Below are positions 1-6,850 of a stretch of 11,476 bases of DNA, in pieces; the first letter of the stretch is position 1, and every line of letters begins with the position of its first letter. The notes under the pieces were generated by a model. That model saw nothing but the letters and a program-made list of their open reading frames with translations, ran no database searches and was not told the origin of the DNA. The stretch is from Planktomarina sp. (GTDB lineage: Bacteria > Pseudomonadota > Alphaproteobacteria > Rhodobacterales > Rhodobacteraceae). Position numbers and translations under genes: made by a program. The DNA is taken from the NCBI GenBank assembly GCA_002698165.1, contig NZVF01000016.1, positions 33,815 through 45,290 of the forward strand. The letters are read 5' to 3'.

Positions 1-605
1 TCATCAGGAATTGGATAAAATCTGGGCTTTGCCCCCCAAAAATGATACTTGCCATCAGTACCGGTACGAAACACTCCGCGTAAATTAAAGTCTGGCTGAA
101 TACCTTTTTGTTGGACGTCATAGAACCCATCATCATTGGTTTGCCACACATCGATTTTGACCTGATTAATTGGCTTTCCATCTGTGTCTGAAATATTTCC
201 CTTGATAAGCATTGGATGGCCTTTACCATCCAAGCAAATATTGTCCCCCATCATCTTTTCAGGCACGTCAGGGACATGAAATGGACCTAAAACTGTGCTT
301 TCAGAAGCGCCGGATGGTTTACGGTTGTTGATTGCATCCACTAACATAGAAACGCCCATGATATCGCTTAACAAGATAAACTCTTGTCGCCAATCATCAG
401 ATTTGTGACCTGTTTGAGTAAGGAATTGTATTGCTTGGAACCATTCTTCTTGTGTAGGCTCGATCTCCTTTACTGCTGCATGCATATGGCGTGTAATTGT
501 ACTAATAACTTTTGCCAATCGTGGGTCAGTGGAGTCTGCTATTCGCGCAATGACGACATCTGCTGAGTTGTCTTCGGTGAAATAACCCAAGTTTTCTTCG
601 TTCAT
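1..605 (-). CDS. Intradiol ring-cleavage dioxygenase, hydroxyquinol 1,2-dioxygenase-like (partial, C-terminus missing)
   Basis: Non-haem Fe(III) dioxygenase that would open a catechol or hydroxyquinol ring between adjacent hydroxyls in the cytoplasm. About 201 codons are visible from ATG at 605; the frame stays open to the window edge, so roughly the last third is missing. The N-terminal helical dimerisation region includes EFILLSDIMGVSMLVDAI, followed by ESTVLGPFHV, the family hallmark. The catalytic domain has DVWQTNDDGFYDVQ with Tyr162 and RFYPIPDD with Tyr197; these correspond to the two iron-ligand tyrosines. The two histidine ligands would lie just beyond the edge. The segment from EFILLSD to TVLGPFHV resembles hydroxyquinol or chlorohydroxyquinol dioxygenases more than plain catechol enzymes, but substrate is inference. 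The start is supported by AGGGAG at 616-611, which overlaps the stop of the upstream hydroxylase; the gap is 9 bases, so the two are almost certainly cotranscribed. Confidence 0.88.
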   Translation of the reverse strand, partial: MNEENLGYFTEDNSADVVIARIADSTDPRLAKVISTITRHMHAAVKEIEPTQEEWFQAIQFLTQTGHKSDDWRQEFILLSDIMGVSMLVDAINNRKPSGASESTVLGPFHVPDVPEKMMGDNICLDGKGHPMLIKGNISDTDGKPINQVKIDVWQTNDDGFYDVQQKGIQPDFNLRGVFRTGTDGKYHFWGAKPRFYPIPD

Positions 606-614
606 AACTACTCC

Positions 615-2369
615 CTATTTTGCTAGGATTTGATTAAGGACTCGTTTGATTTCATCTTTGGGTTTGTCGGCTATGGTTTTACTGCGCCAACATACATGCT
701 GATCAGGACGGGTCAAAATACAGCCTGAATCTGTAACCTCTCGAGCCAGTGCCCACGAGCCAGTATGGTCAACATATTCTTGGCGTGGACCAATAACATG
801 GACATTAATTATTATTCCAAATTCGTTGGATAATTCTTTTGCCGCAGTGGCCCATGGTTCACCACCTAGTCCTGTGAAGAGAGAGAAAGTGCCGCCTCCA
901 GCTAGATCTAGCGTGGAGTGTTTTCTGCCTGACGCGTCAAAAACCCAAGCATGTGGGAGGCGTGCACCAGGCCATGTTGTAGGTTGATAGTGCAATACTG
1001 CGTCTTTTTCAAAACTTGGTTCTAATTGACCGTCACACACTATTGCGCTGGAAGAATAGCGCTGGTTCATTTCAATTCCGTGCGCGTCAAACTCGTAACG
1101 TTTAAACGCAATAGCTTTGTTCAATGCGTCCCGCTGCACCTCGGCCTGAGCATCCGTACCGCAACGCGCATCCATGTTGGATTTGATCAATTCATAGTCG
1201 GTTCCACCAGTCATGCCCAAAGCTTCAAAAATTGGGCCAAATTCAGAAATTGACTGATTGGCCCTCGTAACAACTTGCTTAGCAATTGGTGCACGTTCCG
1301 TATCGTATGTCTCAAGCAAGGCTGAACCTGCTTGATTTTTTAATACGATTGCTAGTTTCCAGCATAGATTAAAAGCATCCTGGATCGATGTGTTGGAGCC
1401 CAGCCCGTTTGAAGGAGGATGGCGATGCGCAGCGTCGCCCATTATAAAAACGCGTCCTTTGCTCATCTTTGTTGCATACGCGTTATTTACAGTCCAAGTG
1501 TTAGCACTTAGTAATTCAATTTCTAATTTGGGATCACCAACTAGTTGACGTGCGACCTCTGTTGCCATTGCCTCGTCGACGTTAGGGGCTGGTTGGGTTA
1601 CGTCATAACCCCAAACAATGAGCCATTCGTTCCAGGGGCGGATCATACGCACCAATCCCATGCCAATTCCACCTACATCCGCACCAGGCTGCATTACCCA
1701 ATATAGAACCGATGGCCGATGTGCGACATATTTGGACAGATCTGCACGAAACAATATATTCATAGATCCGCCCACTCCCATTTTACCTTCGATTGGAAGG
1801 TTTTCGTTCTCTGTCACGAGTGAGTTTCCACCGTCCGCACCAATCAGATATTTAGATCTAATTTTCACTTCTTTTCCTGTTAATCGATCTAGACAAATCG
1901 TTGTCACACCTTCAGCATCCTGTTCGTGTTTTTTGTACTCCATACTCATGCGTGCTCTAGTGCCACGTTTGCAGGCGGTCGTGAATAACAATGGCTCCAT
2001 GAAAGTCTGTGGAAGGTCATTCATGAAAGTTGGGCTGCTAAGTAAATGCTCTGCTTTAGACAACGGATGTGTCCCCCAACTGTTCATGCGTCCAATCTCT
2101 TCGCCTGCAAGGCTTTCACAGAAAACATTTTCGCCCATCAAATCCTGTTCGGTAGCGTGCAGATATGCCTCTGCTTCAACCTCATGACCAAGATCGCGTA
2201 AGACTTCCATTGTCCGCTGATTAGTAATGTGTGCTCTTGGTGTATTTGCAAGCCAATGGTAACGGTTGATCATCATATTCTCGATGCCATAGGTGGAAAG
2301 CAGAGCTCCAGAGGCTGCGCCAGCTGGACCTGTACCAATTATTAGAACTGCAGTTGTGATGTCTGCCAT
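615..2369 (-). CDS. FAD-dependent aromatic hydroxylase, TfdB-type (halo)phenol 2-monooxygenase family
   Basis: Flavoprotein monooxygenase (584 residues, the usual length for TfdB-like phenol hydroxylases) that uses NAD(P)H and O2 to hydroxylate a phenol ring. Visible motifs are the FAD dinucleotide fold GTGPAG (residues 12-17), TPRAHITNQRTMEVLRDLG from residue 43, the IGADG motif (176-180) and the ribityl-binding GDAAHRHPP (311-319) with NGLGSNTSIQDAFNL after it. A C-terminal thioredoxin-like domain fills about 430-584. Stretches such as YVAHRPSVLYWV and RPWNEWL closely recall 2,4-dichlorophenol 6-monooxygenase (TfdB) as I remember it. Ortho-hydroxylation of a halophenol or of resorcinol is therefore the best guess; the exact substrate cannot be read. 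ATG at 2369 has GAAGGA 6 bases upstream. It lies 130 bases downstream of the dehalogenase and 9 bases before the dioxygenase on the same strand. Confidence 0.92.
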   Translation of the reverse strand: MADITTAVLIIGTGPAGAASGALLSTYGIENMMINRYHWLANTPRAHITNQRTMEVLRDLGHEVEAEAYLHATEQDLMGENVFCESLAGEEIGRMNSWGTHPLSKAEHLLSSPTFMNDLPQTFMEPLLFTTACKRGTRARMSMEYKKHEQDAEGVTTICLDRLTGKEVKIRSKYLIGADGGNSLVTENENLPIEGKMGVGGSMNILFRADLSKYVAHRPSVLYWVMQPGADVGGIGMGLVRMIRPWNEWLIVWGYDVTQPAPNVDEAMATEVARQLVGDPKLEIELLSANTWTVNNAYATKMSKGRVFIMGDAAHRHPPSNGLGSNTSIQDAFNLCWKLAIVLKNQAGSALLETYDTERAPIAKQVVTRANQSISEFGPIFEALGMTGGTDYELIKSNMDARCGTDAQAEVQRDALNKAIAFKRYEFDAHGIEMNQRYSSSAIVCDGQLEPSFEKDAVLHYQPTTWPGARLPHAWVFDASGRKHSTLDLAGGGTFSLFTGLGGEPWATAAKELSNEFGIIINVHVIGPRQEYVDHTGSWALAREVTDSGCILTRPDQHVCWRSKTIADKPKDEIKRVLNQILAK

Positions 2370-2388
2370 GGTAATTCCTTCAAATTTT

Positions 2389-2403
2389 AGAGTTCAAAAC
2401 TCT
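2389..2403 (-). other. Small hairpin in the leader of the hydroxylase gene
   Basis: AGAGTT and AACTCT form a perfect 6-base inverted repeat around a 3-base loop, ending about 8 bases before the GAAGGA ribosome binding site of the hydroxylase gene. It sits in the 130-base gap between the dehalogenase and the hydroxylase. No U-tract follows on the minus strand, so it is not a convincing terminator. It may be an mRNA processing or stability element, or chance. Confidence 0.25.
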
Positions 2404-2499
2404 TCTCGCTTAAACTTGTTGACCAAATTTTTTTGAGCACTGCTCCTGGATTTAAAAACTTGTAGTTTCGGTATTTGAATATCTAACTACCCGACTGGT

Positions 2500-5400
2500 T
2501 CATAAGTCAATCTCCAAAACCCCATTTGGATCTGCCGCTCTACTTTGGCATAAAATGACATTGTTTTCACGCTGCTTTTTTGAAAGTACGAAGTCTCGAT
2601 GTTCAACCTCGCCAGACACTATTCCACATTTGCATACCCCACAGATCCCATCTGAGCATTTTAAATCAATGTGGATCCCATTTTCTATGAGTATGTCGGT
2701 AGCTGTCTTGTTGGCAGGGATATGAAATTTCTTTCCTGATCGGGCCAGCTTAAGTGTAAAGTCGTGGTTTTTGTAATCTGGTAACTCAGGTACTGAGAAA
2801 TATTCGAGGTGTTGCGCTTCTTCAGGAAAACCTTGTTGGGCTGCGGCCTCCAGCACAGACATCATGTAAGGCTCTGGCCCACAGGTGTATACATGCCAAC
2901 CTTTGGTGTAACCTGATAAAATTACTTCAAGGTCAGCTCGACTTCCCTGGTCTGTGATGTGAAGGTGAACCTTATCTGCCCAAGGTACTGTTTTTAGATC
3001 TTCTAAATAGCCAGCATTTTCCAGTTTTGAGGCAGAATAGTGAAATTCAAATTCGAAACCTTTAGTATGACATTCATGTGCAAATGCGATCATTGGTGTT
3101 ACACCGATACCTCCACCCATAAAAAAGTGTTTTTTTGCATTTTTAGCCAAAGGAAAATGGTTGATCGGTTTGGATATAAAAATCTTACGCCCTTTAGTGA
3201 AAATTCGATGCATCAGTTTAGATCCACCACGCCCCTCTTCCTCTCGAAGGACCCCAATCTGGTATTTTGTTCGGTCCAAAGGATCGCCTGACATAGAATA
3301 TTGACGAAAAAATTCTGGAGCCACCACAACGTCTAGATGAGCGCCTGCACTCCATTTTGGAAGTGGTTTGCCATCAAGTGGACTAAGTTCATATTTGGTT
3401 ACATCAGAAGTCATATTTTCAGCTTTTGTGATTTCTACTCTAATTACTGGTGCTTCATTGTCGTTACTATATTCATGGGCAAGATTGCTGGTTAGTCCAC
3501 GGTCAATGCGAGCCTGATACTCTTTTGCTGTTATCATTGCCTGATAAGCTTCAATCCCTTTTTCTCTATCCATTGGAAAAGGAAACGGCCAAGGATGTGG
3601 TGCAAGATTTGCAGGGTATACGGCAAGGGTTTGATCTTCATATTTTAGATCTAAATCAGTCTGTAATTCACGATAATTTACTGGATCCGTTTCTTGGTTG
3701 ACCATATCAAAGCCGCCGCGCTTGTTTGCAACCATATCCCACCACCAACGTTTTTTGGGATTAATTCTCCCATTTCCAAGGAGATCGTCTGCTTTGGCCA
3801 AAGGACCTGCCATTGATGGTACATTCATAGCGATCCATCGAAGTGGTCGTTCGTGTTGAAGTCCTTCCATATTCCACGGGCAAGTTTTCATACACCGTCC
3901 ACACATTGCACCACCCTTTTGTGTTATGCGGTATGAGGTACACTTCTGGCTGTCAGATTTCCAAATTTCATATCCATTGAACATCAATTTTGGACCTGCT
4001 GTTATTGCTCCAGCGGGACATTCTCGAGCGCATTTATTGCATGATTCACAAAAGGCTTGCATGCCAAAATCAATTGGTTTGTCATGCGTCATTGGCATAT
4101 CAGTAGTGACAACACCTGATTTTAGTCGAGGCCCGAGAAAAGGGTTAACGATCACTTCACCAATTCTACTTACCTCGCCAAGACCGGACAAAAGAGCCAG
4201 AGGAGGCTGTAAAACTTCTCCATCTAAGCTCGAATGTACTCGAGCAGAAAAGCCCAAATTTCTTATTTGCTTTGCTACAACCCCACCTAACAGTGAGCAT
4301 CTTAGATAAGCGCGCATTGATTGAGTTACCGAAATCCAGTCATCGCCAGATGACCCTTCGGTCGTATCAAAGCCTTGGTCCACGACCATGCTTATCGCAT
4401 TGTTGTGAGTAGGATTGATAGGTTGTCCTAAAGCATCATGACTGTACCAGGCCCACTCAGGACAACGTGAAATACCAACTGCGTCTAAACCTAAAAAATA
4501 ACAAGCAGCTTTAATCCCGTCAGCATTCTTTTGTTTATCATTGGCAGCATTACTTTTAGTATCAGCGCTCACACCATCTTGCAGTAGAACAAATGCACCT
4601 AATGGTCTACGGACAGCACGGCTCATTGGCGCTTTCTGAGCAAAGTGTCCGTTTGTAGCAGCTTGTTGATTTGCCTTGCCCATATCGCCAAATTGTGATC
4701 GCGCAAACATATCAGTGCGTTTAGGTACTCTCGCGACTCGCTTTTCATCTATGAGAGTGGTCGGCCTATCTACGCGTTTTAATTTTTCAAATGGATAGGC
4801 TCCATCAGCATAATTTCTTGTCGAATAAGGATCTAAAGTTATAGCATTTTTTGGACTGTCTTTTCCAAGTTTCCAAGATAGTCCACTGGTCAGGGATTTA
4901 GGCTGTTTTCGTAAGGAAACCAGTGGCTTGTCAGTAGCCATTTTGAAATTAGTAGTTACGGCAGAGATTTGAAATCGATTACTGACAAAAGGGTTTATAA
5001 GTTCACCATCTTCAACTGACGCCAGTCCTGCTGCGACTGCCAACCTATTTAAGTCTACATCACTAGATGAGCATGTGTGGGCTTTAGCATCATAGCCTAG
5101 AACGCGAAGGTAGCTGGCGATAATAATTGCTGTTTCAGCACCCAGTAATGATGCGCGGTGGGGTTGAGCATCAGAAATCCACTCATAACCTGGCTCTTCT
5201 GCATTAGGATCACGATGATAGTCATATAAAAGTGTTAGTGCATGAGTATGCCCCTCAATAGTGCGCGGTGGCGCGTTCATACTTTCTTTAAGATCTGCCA
5301 TGATGACATCAATGCCTGAGGCCAAGGTTTTTGTTTGCTTGTATTTTAACTCTTTAGACAGACGATCAATTTCAGGGTTCCGAATTGGTTTATCTAGTAG

Positions 5401-5730
5401 CATTTTTTTGTCAAAAATACTGATACCAGCCATTGGTGCATCTTGGAAGTAAGCAAAAGACTTAATGTGCTTTGCACGTTCTATTAAGTCCTTTGGACAA
5501 TTTGCTATTTCTTTGTTTATTAACCCGTCACGAATTGCATCTAACATTGCCTGATAGTCTGCCATTGCATTCACTAATGATTGAGGAGAAGTACGGGATT
5601 TAAAACTCACCGGTATCATCGGTGGCACATCGGACAAATCCACGGATTGATCTTCTCGTAGTAGTTTTTCGCATGGGAAGGGTCCTAAATGGAAAGGGCG
5701 TTTTCGTGTCGAAAATAATCGAACGTTCAT
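2500..5730 (-). CDS. rdhA: Self-sufficient cobalamin-dependent reductive dehalogenase fused to an FMN/NAD(P)H/2Fe-2S reductase
   Basis: Predicted to remove a halogen from a halophenolic substrate by two-electron reduction at a corrinoid, with electrons from NAD(P)H through its own reductase. The N-terminal part (about 1-700) is RdhA-like. Residues 403-553 hold the cobalamin-binding fold. C561-x2-C564-x2-C567-x3-C571 and C597, C610, C613, C617 give two 4Fe-4S sites; the second is followed by PWN. The C-terminal part (about 760-1076) is a phthalate dioxygenase reductase-type module: FMN motif RQYSMSGD (809-816), nucleotide site MGGGIGVTPM (871-880), YTCGPEPYM (948-956), and plant-type 2Fe-2S cysteines C1025, C1030, C1033 and C1061. 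There is no twin-arginine signal or membrane segment, and no RdhB anchor gene nearby. This points to the cytoplasmic catabolic class (BhbA of Comamonas, self-sufficient RdhA enzymes) rather than organohalide respiration. ATG at 5730 has AAGG 9 bases upstream. Family confidence is high; the substrate is inferred. Confidence 0.95.
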   Translation of the reverse strand: MNVRLFSTRKRPFHLGPFPCEKLLREDQSVDLSDVPPMIPVSFKSRTSPQSLVNAMADYQAMLDAIRDGLINKEIANCPKDLIERAKHIKSFAYFQDAPMAGISIFDKKMLLDKPIRNPEIDRLSKELKYKQTKTLASGIDVIMADLKESMNAPPRTIEGHTHALTLLYDYHRDPNAEEPGYEWISDAQPHRASLLGAETAIIIASYLRVLGYDAKAHTCSSSDVDLNRLAVAAGLASVEDGELINPFVSNRFQISAVTTNFKMATDKPLVSLRKQPKSLTSGLSWKLGKDSPKNAITLDPYSTRNYADGAYPFEKLKRVDRPTTLIDEKRVARVPKRTDMFARSQFGDMGKANQQAATNGHFAQKAPMSRAVRRPLGAFVLLQDGVSADTKSNAANDKQKNADGIKAACYFLGLDAVGISRCPEWAWYSHDALGQPINPTHNNAISMVVDQGFDTTEGSSGDDWISVTQSMRAYLRCSLLGGVVAKQIRNLGFSARVHSSLDGEVLQPPLALLSGLGEVSRIGEVIVNPFLGPRLKSGVVTTDMPMTHDKPIDFGMQAFCESCNKCARECPAGAITAGPKLMFNGYEIWKSDSQKCTSYRITQKGGAMCGRCMKTCPWNMEGLQHERPLRWIAMNVPSMAGPLAKADDLLGNGRINPKKRWWWDMVANKRGGFDMVNQETDPVNYRELQTDLDLKYEDQTLAVYPANLAPHPWPFPFPMDREKGIEAYQAMITAKEYQARIDRGLTSNLAHEYSNDNEAPVIRVEITKAENMTSDVTKYELSPLDGKPLPKWSAGAHLDVVVAPEFFRQYSMSGDPLDRTKYQIGVLREEEGRGGSKLMHRIFTKGRKIFISKPINHFPLAKNAKKHFFMGGGIGVTPMIAFAHECHTKGFEFEFHYSASKLENAGYLEDLKTVPWADKVHLHITDQGSRADLEVILSGYTKGWHVYTCGPEPYMMSVLEAAAQQGFPEEAQHLEYFSVPELPDYKNHDFTLKLARSGKKFHIPANKTATDILIENGIHIDLKCSDGICGVCKCGIVSGEVEHRDFVLSKKQRENNVILCQSRAADPNGVLEIDL

Positions 5731-5774
5731 TTTATTCTACCTTGCTACATGCTGAATTAGAAAATGGCAGCTAG

Positions 5775-5822
5775 TCACGTTTGCAAAAGTACGCCCAAAA
5801 ATCTTATTAATGTCAAACGTGA
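5775..5822. repeat. Perfect 9-base inverted repeat with 30-base spacer
   Basis: TCACGTTTG at 5775-5783 is the exact reverse complement of CAAACGTGA at 5814-5822. A second, offset pair, CTAGT (5771-5775) and ACTAG (5828-5832), lies around it. The right arm overlaps a perfect -35 box on the minus strand, and the left arm falls about where the dehalogenase transcript would begin. The layout would suit two operator half-sites bracketing a promoter, a role inferred only from position. Confidence 0.5.
5811..5816 (-). promoter_or_regulatory. Candidate -35 box (TTGACA) of the dehalogenase operon
   Basis: Read on the minus strand, 5816-5811 is TTGACA, a perfect sigma-70 -35 hexamer, about 80 bases upstream of the dehalogenase start. 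At the normal 17-base spacing the -10 would be CGTACT, which is poor; TACTTT at 19 bases is only slightly better. A good -35 with a weak -10 fits a regulated promoter. The overlap with the inverted repeat supports a regulatory role. Confidence 0.4.
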
Positions 5823-5829
5823 ATTTCAC
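5819..5829. promoter_or_regulatory. 11-base palindrome GTGAATTTCAC, candidate operator
   Basis: GTGAA-T-TTCAC is a perfect inverted repeat with a single central base. It lies directly upstream of the candidate -35 box of the dehalogenase operon and shares four bases with the right arm of the 9-base repeat. The GTGA-N3-TCAC spacing differs from a CRP site (TGTGA-N6-TCACA), so CRP binding is not claimed. An upstream position suits an activator. Confidence 0.35.
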
Positions 5830-5850
5830 TAGGTAGACGCTTCGATGGAT

Positions 5851-5879
5851 TTCTTTTTAAAGAACTCGTAATATAGTTC
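5851..5879. promoter_or_regulatory. Two adjacent dyads overlapping the pirin-side promoter
   Basis: TTCTTT (5851-5856) and AAAGAA (5859-5864) are perfect inverted repeats separated by two bases. GAACT (5862-5866) and AGTTC (5875-5879) form another, with an 8-base spacer that contains most of the TATAGT -10 candidate at 5872-5877. A repressor bound here would block transcription of the pirin and glutathionyl-hydroquinone reductase genes. The region is AT-rich, so one of these could be coincidental. Confidence 0.3.
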
Positions 5880-5920
5880 GAAAAGCCTAATTACTAATAA
5901 AATAAAAAAGGAGTAAAAGA

Positions 5921-6835
5921 ATGTCTATAAGACCGGCAATTTCAACTAGTATTGCGCAACCTAAACTGGAAGGAGCAGGCGTTCACCTTCATCGTGCTTT
6001 TGGGTTTCAGGAACCACAAAAACATGACCCCTTTTTATTATTTGATGATTTTCGCAATGAATTTCCTGAGTCTTATGAAGCAGGGTTTCCCTGGCATCCC
6101 CATCGTGGCATTGAAACCATTACATATGTTTTAACGGGGTCAGTAGATCACAAAGATAGCCTGGGTAATAGTGGTACACTGGGAGCAGGAGATGTTCAGT
6201 GGATGACTGCTGGTTCTGGTATTATGCATCAAGAAATGCCCACTGGGAATTTGCAAGGGCAGATGCATGGATTCCAACTTTGGGCCAACTTGCCTGGCAG
6301 CATTAAGATGACATCACCTCGATACCAAGATGTTAAAGGCAAAGAGATACCGGAAATTACAGATGATGATGGTACTATAGTTCGTGTGATTACAGGAAAG
6401 TTTTGGGGCCAACACGGCCCCGTTGACGGAATAGCTGCAGATCCACTTTATTTGGATATCTGTGTTCCTGCCGGTCAATTTAAAAGATTTAAAGTCGATA
6501 CTTATCGAAATACTTTTGCTTATATTTTTCAGGGCTCTGGAAAATTTGTGGATGCATCAAATCCGAAAGGTGTGTTACTCGAAAAAGAAGTTATGGGCCA
6601 AGAACTAAATATTCGTGATATGTCTGGAAATCGGACTTTAGTCCAGTTTGGTACGGGTGACGAAATAGTGGTTAGAGCTGGACCTCAGGGCTTACGTTTT
6701 TTGCTTGTTGCCGGGACACCAATCCAGGAACCTGTGGCTTGGCATGGACCAATAGTTATGAACACCAGAGAAGAATTGCATCAGGCATTTGATGATCTAC
6801 AAAACAATCGTTTTACAATGCCTCATGATCATTAG
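5921..6835 (+). CDS. Pirin family protein (bicupin)
   Basis: A 304-residue two-domain cupin of the pirin family, a normal length. The N-terminal cupin has the full metal site: H59 and H61 in WHPHRGIETITYVLTGSVDH, and H103 and E105 in GSGIMHQEMP. FHLWANLP-type sequence appears as FQLWANLP. The C-terminal cupin starts near residue 170 (LYLDICVPAGQFKRF) and lacks obvious metal ligands, as usual. Some bacterial pirins are quercetin dioxygenases and others are redox or stress regulators; which applies here cannot be read. ATG at 5921 has AAGGAG 7 bases upstream. It is the first gene of a plus-strand pair, 15 bases before the glutathionyl-hydroquinone reductase and divergent from the dehalogenase. 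This suggests a role in handling phenolic or quinone stress, by association only. Confidence 0.93.
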   Translation: MSIRPAISTSIAQPKLEGAGVHLHRAFGFQEPQKHDPFLLFDDFRNEFPESYEAGFPWHPHRGIETITYVLTGSVDHKDSLGNSGTLGAGDVQWMTAGSGIMHQEMPTGNLQGQMHGFQLWANLPGSIKMTSPRYQDVKGKEIPEITDDDGTIVRVITGKFWGQHGPVDGIAADPLYLDICVPAGQFKRFKVDTYRNTFAYIFQGSGKFVDASNPKGVLLEKEVMGQELNIRDMSGNRTLVQFGTGDEIVVRAGPQGLRFLLVAGTPIQEPVAWHGPIVMNTREELHQAFDDLQNNRFTMPHDH

Positions 6836-6850
6836 ATTACGGAGAGAAAA

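Larger units (their letters stand above)
5731..5920. promoter_or_regulatory. Divergent promoter region between the dehalogenase operon and the pirin operon
   Basis: This 190-base AT-rich region separates two outward-facing gene sets and must hold both promoters. It contains several inverted repeats listed separately: a 9-base pair of arms at 5775-5783 and 5814-5822, an 11-base palindrome at 5819-5829, TTCTTT-2-AAAGAA at 5851-5864, and GAACT-8-AGTTC at 5862-5879. Toward the pirin gene, TATAGT at 5872-5877 is a fair -10 box without a clear -35. The plus-strand gene has a strong AAGGAG at 5908-5913. No regulator gene is encoded within the window, so the binding protein is unknown. Confidence 0.7.

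Noticed and set aside
1618..2187. 189-codon plus-strand open frame opposite the hydroxylase
   Set aside because: It lies wholly antisense to the well-supported FAD hydroxylase, its product shows no recognisable domain, and no ribosome binding site stands out.
3926..4309. 127-codon plus-strand open frame opposite the dehalogenase
   Set aside because: It is antisense to the 4Fe-4S and cobalamin region of the fusion enzyme, and its product looks like a shadow translation without domain signals.
5640..5730. Twin-arginine signal in the dehalogenase N-terminus (TRKRPFHLG)
   Set aside because: Basic residues are present, but there is no RRxFLK-type motif followed by a hydrophobic stretch, so export is not supported.
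5819..5829. CRP/FNR binding site
   Set aside because: The GTGA and TCAC halves are separated by 3 bases, not the 6 needed for a CRP site, and the FNR consensus TTGAT-N4-ATCAA is absent.
5862..5879. LexA (SOS) box in the divergent promoter
   Set aside because: Alphaproteobacterial LexA binds a direct GTTC-N7-GTTC repeat. Here the GAAC and GTTC halves are inverted.
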